Positions 22,601-34,600 of a stretch of 64,000 nt of DNA are shown one piece after another. The notes below the pieces were generated by a model, which was not told the origin of the DNA, made no database searches, and saw only the letters and a list, made by a program, of their open reading frames with translations. The stretch spans positions 5,891,501 through 5,955,500 of the forward strand of contig JAQFVV010012446.1 of NCBI GenBank assembly GCA_028023455.1. Direction: 5' to 3'. Positions within the stretch are counted from its first letter, which is position 1. Each line of letters opens with the position of its first letter. Both the position numbers and the translations under genes were made by a program. This DNA comes from Epiperipatus broadwayi. Taxonomy: Eukaryota > Onychophora > Udeonychophora > Euonychophora > Peripatidae.

Positions 22601-25600
22601 CAGTCCTGCCCAGTAGGATTATAGTGACTGTTTATTAAAGAACCAAAGACGCCAAAAAGTATGAATGCTGAACTGAATTCAGATCTATACAACTATACAG
22701 GCTAGTGAGCTTGAATTGATAACCTTATTGTTTTCATTTTGGACTCAGCTAATAAGGCAAAAGATGACTGTTGAGAGTTGCATTAGAATCTAAGATCTAG
22801 GTGCAGTGCTGTCAGATCCAAGGCTCCTCACTGATGATAGTCACAAGCTAGAAACTAGTCCGGGGGATATTGGATGAGTGGGCATTAGATAGGGATTTTA
22901 TGCACAAACCTTCTTCTATCCATTTATTACTAGGTTTCGTAACGACTCAAATATCAGTAAAATTAAGAGTATATATTTTTTTCAAAATAATATATATATA
23001 TTTAAACATTTGATAGAATTTCTTATAAAGACTTTAATTATTATATTTATTATCATACATGATTTTTTTTATAAAGTTTTTAAATCATTATTGCTATTTC
23101 ATAACTTTTCATTTGCCAACATTTAAAAAAATAACTATTGTTTTTATTTATTTCTATAATGGTCATACTTCATGAATAAAAACAATAAATATTAAAGATT
23201 GACAGTTTAAAATGAAACATGTAGTTTTTCTGTTTCACACAAAGTTAATATAAATTTTAAAAAGCTACTGAAAGTTTTATTGATTTATAGTGTATTTTCA
23301 TTAAAACATATGTAATCATTAAATATTTATTAATTTTTTTTGTTAGATTGGCAAGATTTTTACAAAGAACAAAAGCAGCTATTTGTATTCAGCGTTATTG
23401 GAGAGGCTTCTACGAATGGAAGAAATACCAACACATTCGTCATTCTGTTATTGCCCTACAGTCTTATGCCCGAGGCAAATGGGCTAGGCAGGTGTACCTG
23501 GGCCTGTATTTAAATGCCAAAGCTACCATTATCCAGAAACATGTACGTGGCTGGTTGGCCAGAAGAAAATACAAAAAATCCCTCAAATCTATTGTTTTAT
23601 TACAAAGCTGTACGCGAAGAATGTTTGCTAGACGGGAATTGAAGAAACTTAAGGTATGCAATTTAGTTTTCTTATATAATTTATGTATTAATATATGATT
23701 ATGTCATTGTTTGTTTATTTAGCATTATGATTGTGGTTTTTTTAATTAGACAACTTAAATATTAACAAAATATTATAAAGGGACATATAAAGATTTCATT
23801 TAGGGGCTTTATTAAATCCTTCAGTTCTGCCATTATGTGGGTCATGTTTGTATTTGTCCACATCTACATAGGGCATTGACTACTAAATTCCATAAACGAA
23901 GCAAATGATCACAATGGTCATGGGTTATCCTGAATCTATTGACCAATCCTCACTAACATCTAGGAAAATCAAATCCAGTTAACTTCATTGTTGAGATCTG
24001 AAAAAAGAAATTTGTACTTCCTATCTGACACTATTAACCATCACTTTTAAAAGTATTAATTAGCCATTTTATAATAAAACCTTGTAGTCTGATGTACATT
24101 TAGAATCTTGAGAGATTATTTTTTTGAAAAGGTCATTATTATATTTTTATATTTTTGATTACACAACAGTTCAGCAAATTATTTTAAGCATATTCTTTTT
24201 ATTAAAGATATCATATATTAAAATTAATAATTTCCTCTTATTTTGTCTACTCCAGAGCCATCTATTGTAAGTTTGACTAATTAACGTTCGCTGCATGGAA
24301 GTACTACATTTAAATCCCCAGGCATAAATTAGTGGTTATTACTTGCTTTATTGAGGATTATTAGATCTGCACCAGTGATTCTATTAGCTATCTTTATGTT
24401 TTCAATATTATCCAAAACTTTTTGAATTATTGATTTAATGTCAGATTTACATAATTATGTGAGCATGATCGCAAAAAACCTCTTCCTTAATTATATTGAA
24501 TGGTACTGAAGTATAGAAATTTGTCAGGTGTGCGGAGGCAAATCCAATACTCTTCTCTGAAAAAAGACTAGTAGCCAGAAACTAGTTTGGGAATTTGGAC
24601 ATGCAGTAGCTAAAATCCGTCAATTACTGAGGATAGAAATAGAAGCCTCTGGAAAATAGCGGTAATTATTATTTCCATTGCAGATTTAATAATGCTAATA
24701 ATAGTATTCTTTATTTAAAAGTTGTATTTACATTGCGTATGTTACAATTTTACTTGGGAATTGTCAATAAAAGTTAAGAAGTAAACAAAATTAACACAAT
24801 TTAATAATAATAAAATAAGTCATGTTCGGGCTGCACAAGTGATAGCACTGAGCCGCAATCATGGATTTCAAGCTTTGAAGTCTGCCATCGTAACACTATA
24901 CCAAACCACGCAGGGCAATAATTGTATACGTCGATTTTAATGTTGTTACTCTATTGATTTGATACTTTAATAAGATAGAGCTTATTTTTATTAATATTTC
25001 CTTACAATTTTTACATTATTCACCATGAACTAAAGATCATGAGTGTGATGAGTTTGTATGTCTGTATTAGTTAATGCTAATCATTTATGGATATTTGGAT
25101 TACCCGCAGTTTATTTAATATTCAGCTGTAAAATGAACCACAGATTTAATTTTCATAGTTGCATGGCACTACCAGAGATGAAGGCTGTGTAATATTACAA
25201 CTGTGATTTTTTTTTTCGCTTTTACAGGTGATATATCAGCATTCATCTGTGAACTCAGACTCATCTAATACGTTTATCTTCCACTTACCGAACTTATATG
25301 CAATGTGTAAGTAGTTAGCTATAGGCTGTCTACTGGAAAGAAAATCCTAAGCTTGTTTGTGACCTGAAAAATTTTCAAGATTTATTTACCTCGGATTCGA
25401 ACCCAGGTTGTTGATATAACAAAAGGCTGTTCTTCCCAGTTTCCCCCATTTAATTTGGTTTGTGCCATTATGTAGATATTTTATTCACTTTTGTTTTCAG
25501 TAGAATTTTTTTTTCCGCCAATTATAAAGAATGGAATATTGAGTCGAAGCAAAGAGCCATTTGTGAGAGCGAATTCACAAAGAACATGAAATCATTGAGT

Positions 25601-28600
25601 AATATTTTGTCAAATGACATTAAAGGAAAAATTTGTATTCAAGGAAGGAGCTAATCAAAAAAGAATATGTTAAGCGAATTAAAAAGCTTTTAATAAATGT
25701 GTGGGCTGTTGCAAACATAGAAACCATAATGTTGCATCTTTGCTTAATGGAGAATTACATGATAAAGAAAACAGAAGTGATAAAATAAAAATGGAGAAAA
25801 CAGGACAGTGAATGCAGTTGCTGTAGCAGAAAATGTTACAGATAAAAACAATAAGCCTAAAAGGCACATCCAAAGATAAAAATGAGGGTAAAACAGAAGT
25901 TCAAACAAAGCATAATGAATTTACTCAACCATTGTTAGGAATCTAATTATTGAAACCATAAGACAAAATCTAATGGAAAAATCATGGATAATGAAACTGG
26001 AATATTTGGTGAGCAGCTTTTAAAAGAAATTAAAAACAGAATATAATGATTGATATGAGGTTAATTCATGATGAAGCCATTCTATTCCAATATAGTTTAC
26101 CTTCTGCATTATAAACATTGCAGAGGCCATCTGCGTTAATAACAGTTATGTGCAAGCATAAGAAATGGTGATCAGGTGATGTTTAGTGGTTTAGCCATTA
26201 AATTATTGTGATTTACAATTATTTTCTGGGAAAGCAGTTAACGAATTCTATTAAGTTGCAACCGTATTTTTGCAGTTGACGGATGATTTAAAATTAAAAC
26301 AGCAGTCTAAAAGCAGCAATGGTTTGCCAATGCAGTAATCCACTTTCTTTACAAATTCTTTGAAAAGGATATCAACATTAATATTAACATCCTCGTATGA
26401 ATGTGATTGTGTAGTAATAACTCCATAAGAAGTTGGGTATCAAATCTGATGAATTTGGAAAGCTATCGATTTGTGTTGGACTGTTCAGCATTGTGATTTT
26501 TAGAATAATTAAGTTATTTATCTGTTTGCATCCTATTGTCAAGATTTTGTTCATTTTCTACAAAACAGTCATGCAGTCATCTGCATTTTTTGTAGTAATC
26601 ATGCGTATATCAAGCATGAATCTTTTAAAACGGGTGGGCAATTGTTTTGGCTCGAGGGCAGCAGAGGTTGGTGGAGGGCCGCACCTTTTTTTCATGACAC
26701 AATAAACACACTGCTTTATTCCCTGTATTACCAAAGAAATATTTGTTTGTTCATTCTTCATTAAACACATGACATTCATCACCGATTTTACATTTTTTCA
26801 GAGAATTCATGGTTTCACTAAAGTTGGAAATGTATATATTTGCTAATGCAAAGACAAAATTGAAATTAACCAGATCAACTGAAAAAGCACTGCACATCAT
26901 ATCTACACTGCACATGTGTATTGACGTGGCCATCCTAGTGGAAAATACGAGACGAATCTTCAGTCAAGCATGGGAAGGAAATCTCAGTTCAATGTGGATT
27001 TTTCTGATTGTCTTGGCGGGCCGCATATAAACTCTTAGCGCGCCACATGTGGCCCTCGGGCTGCTATTTGCCCACCCCTGCTTTAAAAGCATTGCAAGTA
27101 ATGTGGTAGATTTCATCTAGTCTAATTAAAATTTTGACACATAATTTGAAAAAATAAAATAAATTTCAAATGGCTATTAGTTGGCTTGAAGCAATTTCTG
27201 CATTGTATTCATTTTTATATCTTTCCTCCCCCACCCCAAATAGCATATACTTTTACCAATAAAATATAAAAAGAAAAAAAAATGCACAAATTGATATGTT
27301 ATAACGCATCACCTTCTGGTCTTCTAACATTTTAAAATATTAAATTTCACACGTAAATTTAAACAATTCCATAATGTAATACTAAATCATCTATGCACTT
27401 TACTACTGTTACACAATGCTTTATTTACCACCCTCTTTTAAATTTTCGATTGCTCCAGCAATCTTCTTCAGAACTCTTATATCTCCTAACTTCAACTAGT
27501 AGTTAGGAGATATAAGAGTTCTGAAGAAGATTGCTGGGGCAATCGAAACTGTAAAAGAGGGTGGTAAATAAAGCATTGTGTAAAAATAGTAAAGTGCATA
27601 GAAGAGTAGTTCCAGAATAGTAACGTCATTTATGAATTCATTATTTATATAAATATTTTATATTTTGAAACTTCCGCTAAGAAAAATTTATTTATTCGTT
27701 ACATTTTTTAAACTTTTTATTAAATAAATATGTTTATTTGTGTTTTCTTTTATACTTTTAGATTGAAGCCAGGTCAGTGGAGCATGTGAAGAAATTGAAT
27801 CTCGGCTTAGAGAACAAGATCATCTCTCTACAACAGAAGATTGATGAAATTGTAAGTTTCCTCATTAGGTTTTTTTTTTTTCAAAACAAGCTGTTAATAG
27901 TTTTCGTCATTTAATTTTCAATTTTTTTATTTTGAAGATGAAGGAAAATAATCAAATGAAGTCATACGAAGCAGAATTGCTCAATTTGAAAAACTTGATA
28001 GAGTCACGCGGTGGAGAAGCTGAAATGAAGCGGATGAGCATGAGGATAGATGAACTGGAAAGACAGATTGTCTTCCTGCAAGCTGATCTGCTTAAGGAAC
28101 AAGAGGAGAAGCAAGATATCTTGAATGAAAAAGACAAGTCAATCAATGAATTGCAAGAAGTAAGTTCGACTTGAATAAAACTTCTGATAAAAAAATATAC
28201 ATATATATTAATTTTATATCAATATTTTTAGATTCTATCAAGTTTGAAAAATGATAAAGTTAACCTGAACGAGCAATTATGCAGAGCCAATGAGATGTTT
28301 AAGAATCAGGAGAAAGAAATGGAAGGTATCGTGTAAAAGTAAACTCTTCATTATGAAATTTTAAATAAATATATTTTTACTTTTTTCATATATTTATCTC
28401 GCAGATAGTTGCACTGGAGGTCATATAATATTTGAGCATTAAAAATAGATTGGCTAAGTACAGTTATTTCATTTCATCATCTAAACTGATATTTATTTTC
28501 TTAGATGGAATTTACCTAGAAACATCTAATTTTTGAATGTATTGTCATCATCGCTGAGTCAAACTGCTTAAGGCAATTTTCTTCTCATAGACTCATTCAT

Positions 28601-31600
28601 ATTGGCTATGAATCTTGCATTATGATTGGCAGAGTTTTATTTTTAAAAAAAAATTTAATTAATTACTATTGGGCATCTATCAAAAAGCAGATTATGCCCA
28701 TCAACCCAGTCCATTTGCTCTAAGCTCACTTATCATTTGCTTTGTTTTTTAAAGTCTCATAACTATCTTTTTTCTTAGTCATTATCAGTTTTTGTCTCTT
28801 AATTCTCTTCTTCTTGTCTTAACAGTCATGTTGTAATTTTTATTATTTTTCTACTTTTAATTCAATGTAGTTTCTTTGATATTTTTTAAATAAACATTTT
28901 TTTTTTTTGTCATACTTTTTTTCTCTTGTCATTGCACCAGATTTGTATCTGCAGAGCCTCCAATCTCCCTCCTTACTCCTAATTTTCCAAGTCTCCGCTT
29001 TAAACAAAACAATATTAAAAGCAATTTGCTTAGCTATAATTTTTCTAACATTCTTAACTTATTAAAGCATTTATTTTCCTATTAAAATTCTATCACTTCT
29101 TCTACCATTCATTAACCAACTACCTAAATATATTATAAATTTGTTTCAAATTTTTGATGCACAGTGTTTTAAAAATTATACTTCTCATTTCGACAGTAAA
29201 AACATGAAACCTCTTCACTCCATTTTTAAATTATGGTTTACGTATTAAGATTTAATAAATATATATATATTGCATATAAACCTTTCATATAATATCTTCA
29301 TATATGTAAAATAAAGCATAGCGATGTTAAATAATCCATACATGAAAGATCTTTCCAGTGACTCACTAAATATCTTTAAGGCGTACTGGAAAATTAGATA
29401 TTCCTTATTTTATGAATAAACTCTGTCTTCTCTTTCCATTTTTTTAGTAAAAGAAGTCTGTAGATTTTTACAATTATAATTTTCTCTGTAATTCATTAAC
29501 TTTCTCAATTTACATTTTAATACATTAAAGATCAGCCTTGTTAAGCTATTGTGCATGCGCTTTTTAAGAGTGTTAATAATAAATGAATACTTTAACTCCC
29601 AATACAAGATATAGTATTTAGGAAAGAATAAAATAAATGCTAATTTACATTTTATATATATATATTCATGGTATTATTTCCAGGAGCTTCCGTGTAATAA
29701 AAATATATAATAGCTGATGTTTCAATACAATAACAAGTACTTTCCTCAGAACTTCTTCTTTCTCAAATCATAAGAATGTGTGTTGTGACATTTAAAATCG
29801 TTATTTTTCTTTTTGGTATTTCTTTCTCATTCTTAAATTCTATTGGTTGAGAAGTTTTAAAATATATTTGATCCTCCAATAGCTTTTTCCAAATATTGTT
29901 AATTTTTTTTAATTCACTTGCTCTTAGGTCTTTAAAAAATCTCTATATCCTAGCAGTCTCTCAATTTTTGCTAGAATATATCTTTTATTAAAATTGTTGT
30001 CATGGTTTGTTAATTTAATGTGAGAATAAATGGCTGATGAATTGATTTTTATCTAACTGCCAAAATGTGTTTCTTTCTTTTTTAGGTTTATTCTATGATC
30101 GTTCTGTCCAATTTATGAATGTAAACAAACTCCACATGGAATTTTATATACACCATGAGACTCCAAAGGAATTTTATCTTTAGGGTGTGGAAATACTTCA
30201 TTAATTTTTTTAAATGTAGTATAAATTGTGTGGATATTATAACGATTTTAAATCTCATCACACACATTCTTATGATTTGAGAAAGAAGAAGTTCTGAGGA
30301 AAGTACTTGCTATTGTTCTGAAACATCAGCCATTTAGCTATTATATATTTTTATTACATGGAAGCTCCCGAAATAATACTATGAATTCATTTATCTGTGA
30401 GAATATTATAATTAATATATATATGAAATAGACCGAGTGCATATCGCATTTAACAGCTAGTGAAGCGTAACATGAATATCAGTTGCTTCTAAAGAATGAA
30501 TATCAAATTCAAAACAAATTATCTATAGTCTAAATGCTAGAAATTTTTATCATTGCCTCAAATAAAATTCTAATTTCTTGAACAGACTGACATAATTACT
30601 TTCAACTTTTTTCTTTTTTTGTAATTATTTTATAAACTATTCCTTCTTCTGGGTGTCTTAATCTAGAAACTTTTAATCAGCAGTTAATAGCATATAAAAG
30701 CGATTTATTCGCTAACGAAGAAGCTGCAAAAACCAAAACAATTAAATAGGCCGAGTACTTTCGAAGTTTTCCCTCATATTCATGGCCAACATAAGTTATA
30801 AATCATTTATGTAATGTTGCTAAGCAAACTTTTGAAAACTGGAATCTACTTAGTATTTACATTATCACTTCACTTGATGAGATTAAACAATATGTGATTT
30901 GATGTACTGTGGCTTCTCCTTAAACGAAGTCAAGAATATCTGAGCAATTATGCCCAGATAAACCTGTTAGCCACTTAATTTTCCATTCCCCACTCTAAGT
31001 TTTCCCATATTCTGCTCCATCCCATTTCCACAACATAATCTTTGTCAACTCTATGGCCTTTATATCTAAATCCCCCTTATCTTTTCCCAAACCCAGCATA
31101 AAAACCAATAATCTACTTTCTGTATAATCACTTTTTTCATATTTATTTTTCCATAACTTCATTATATGAGCCCTTTCTGTTTTCAAGCATTTACATTCAA
31201 TTAACAGATGCCTAATATTTTCTATTCCTTCCTTACATAATTTACAGACTAAATCACCCATATTTTTCCATTTACATGTATATTCCCCCCCCCCCCCCCC
31301 CCCCCCCCCCCCGGGCCCCCCCCCTCCCCGACCTCAAATATAAAAAAGGACAGAATCTTTTGTTGCTAAAGATCCTGTTCAGGCCTTAAACAATAAACTA
31401 CTTTCCTTACTATTATCATATATTAACTCGCATCTAATATTCTGTTTATTTCTATATATATTTAAACTCTTTTTACTCTCCATACTAGTTCTCCATCTCT
31501 CTAACTAACTATACTTTATTAATAAATCTATTCTTTTATCCCATTCCTTACCACTATAACACTCAACAATCCTACTAACACAATCATCTCATCTTTTGTA

Positions 31601-34600
31601 CAAATATACTGATATAAATTCTTTATCCAAATCTTTTGCATACCGTATTACCTTTCCATCAAGTGCCATCTAGTGTAAATTTAAGTAATCAGTGATTACC
31701 AGTTATATAAATCCTTATCAACTTTGAATTGCAAGCCTCATTGATAAAGACAAAAGCCAGGAACTATTCTGAGGATGGGGATTTAGCATTTCATTATCAG
31801 ATTTTCAATGATATGGATGGCTGAAAAGTTGGGAGGAAGGAGAAGATCGAAGCCTATTCATTAAAGTTTGAAGATTTTCTATCTTAATGTAAACTGAGCA
31901 CTGAATATATATGTGTGTGTGGCAGATGATGATCTGCACCAACTGATGAGTACTGGTTCAGCACAAAATACATATATTAAAGATTATTTATTTTTTTCAT
32001 ATGTATGTGGTCATATGTATTGGTTGTATCAGATGGAATGGATAACTAGAAAGTTTGAAAGTCTGAGTTCAAATCCCTTAATAATTGTATTACATTCAGT
32101 ATAGACAATATACTTGTTTTTAAATATTATTAAAAGTAGTATGTTTTTTGTAAATTTTATTTTTTAAACGCTATATCTGTTATTTGCCTGTAGATTTCAT
32201 TAAATCCAAAGTAGAAGCAGAAAAGAAGATGATTCATGATGAATTTGAATCGGAGAGAGTAAATTATCAAAAGATTCTGAAAGACTATGCTCGGTTAGAA
32301 CAGCGGCTGGAGAATTTGCAAAGTGAAAACCAGATGATAAAGAAACAAACACATCAACGGACTCCGTCTAACCTAAGCACAATAAGCATCCAGAGTTCTG
32401 ATACAGAGACAGCAAGAAATGAAGAAATAGACAATGAGGTAAAATATATCTTTTTTTTTTATTATTATGATCTGTTATCACTGTTTTAAAATCTCTGTAC
32501 TATCAGCATTTTGGCAATGTGTTCGAATGCTGCTGTTTGCTTTGACTTACCTTAACTTTCTTGCAACTATCTGTAATGTTCATTTGCTGATTTTGCGTTC
32601 ATTTGATGGCAGAAACTGGAATTAAAATATATGTTGATTTCTTAGAGGTTTAAATAAAAACTTGGAAGATATTAATGTCATACAAAAAAATTTAATTCAG
32701 TCGAATCGACACACTGATTGGTAGATTCTTTGTTCTCGGGCTTGGACAGTGGTTGTAAGAGTATTCGCATTAAAGAAGCCTACTTCATAAATAACGATAC
32801 TAATTCTATAAATAGGAAGGATACCTGTTTCACCATTTCAAAAAGATGGATAAATTAACCAAAACAAAGAAAATGCCATGACCTATGGCAAAACGAACAG
32901 CAAACTGATTTGCATAAACTACAATACTCCTCCTCATTATCATTGACTGCACTCAGCTAATGAATATGAAGTCTAAGAACTTCAAAAGCGCTTAGCGTAT
33001 ATAAACTTATAAACAAAATTAAACTTCTCTAACAAGCGTGTTAGCGCAGAATTATTGGTGTTATTTTGAAAAGAAAAATTTTTAAAAATATTTGATTTGA
33101 AATAAAATGAAAATAAGAGATTTTTATAATGTTAAACATATTTGATTCAAGAAGGAATGCTTCTATTACGATCTTAACAGCTATATTTTTGTGACATTTT
33201 AATAATTCTAAGTGAAATTTTAAAAAATAATTTTATTGCTTTATAAAATGCCTTAACAATAATTTGTTCAGATTTTAAATATGGAGTTCAAATAAAAAAT
33301 AGCGATATGAGAAAACGCTATTATTTTGATTAAGTGTTTTAGTTTATTGCCTTTTCCCTGTATTTGTAATCGTTTTTTGTTTGTAAACTTATGTTTGTAA
33401 TAAATGAATTTAAAATTTTGGAAATATAATATAGAACAAAGTTTTAATTGTTAAAATAAAATGTCGCTGTCAAAGAAGAATGGAAGAAGCTTGTTATTGA
33501 AAAAGCTAATCTAGAATGTGTAAAAAATAAATATCTAAATAAATGTGCTTATTTCTTGCACTTGTCTGGTATTCTGTTTGACTAATACTGTCTGGTATGT
33601 ATTGATTATTATTATTTATATTAATGATTAAGGAATAAAATGATGTAAAATAGAATCTTTTTAAATAATAATTGGTTCATGAAAAACCATTCAGAATATA
33701 TCTCAGTATAACTTCATTATTAAGAAATCTGTAAATTTTATATAAGTAAGTTATATGCTTTAAATATAAAGATTATCTTTAAGATCAATTAGAATTATTT
33801 AAAATGAATTCTTTCAATTATATTAACATTTGAATACTGATTTTTTAAAAACTATTTATAGATTCACATAAATTAAAAATATCATCAGGTATAGACCCAT
33901 CTTATTTAACTCCTTATCTCCGCATTGTTTAGAAGTATTAATTAAGATATGAATCCCAATGTGGTTTAAATCCATTTGCCATCACTGGATATAACACTAT
34001 ATTTTACAAAACTACTAATTAATCAAAACAGAAATAATAATAAAACAGTTAAATGAAAGAACTAATTTATTATTCATTTAGTTAAATTTGTTACATATAA
34101 ATTATTGAAGGGAAATGTTGCGATCAATTTCTTGTGTTCTCATGGGTTTGATGACAAATTCCAATGAAATATACCCCTCCTGATTTGATGCTTAGCAATT
34201 GAGAAATTACCTTTTCATGAAAAGTTACATACATAAATCTAATTCAAATATGCAGAGCGATTTAAAAATAACCATTTTCTAATTATGAAAAAGGACAAGA
34301 GAAGATCTATGCACATGACATAATATAGAAAATTTATAGATTTTAATTTTATTTCCAAATTGTGTTTTTATATGAGCTTTAAATAATATCAGTGAGTATT
34401 AATATTATGTAAAATGCTATACAAATTTTAAACAAACAAACATAATATTTATATATATATATTTTTAACTAATAATTTTCAGTATATGTTTTAAATTCAA
34501 CTTTCGAGCGCTTTGACATTGTGTATGAAAAGCTGGTCATAAATATATTTTGCCTCTAGCTTAACACGTTCGACGATTACTTATAGCCTCATCATGTCAA

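Larger units (their letters stand above)
21885..22945. repeat. hammerhead retrozyme-like repeat (family B), tandem dimer with inverted flank
   Basis: A minus-strand partial unit (21890-22135, hammerhead 21987-22031) is followed by plus-strand units with hammerheads at 22409-22452 and 22822-22868. The predicted cleavage sites after 22445 and 22860 bound an exact 415-nt monomer (22446-22860). The monomer has no ORF. It carries CAGATCTATA, GAAAACATTATTGTGTTTTC-like and ATCTAGGTGCAGTGCT blocks shared with the 19.6 kb and 62.5 kb copies. Confidence 0.7.

Noticed and set aside
23464-23661. Minus-strand ORF opposite exon 5
   Set aside because: Shadow of the IQ-motif coding exon on the + strand.
27952-28146. 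Minus-strand ORF opposite exon 7
   Set aside because: Shadow of the coiled-coil exon.
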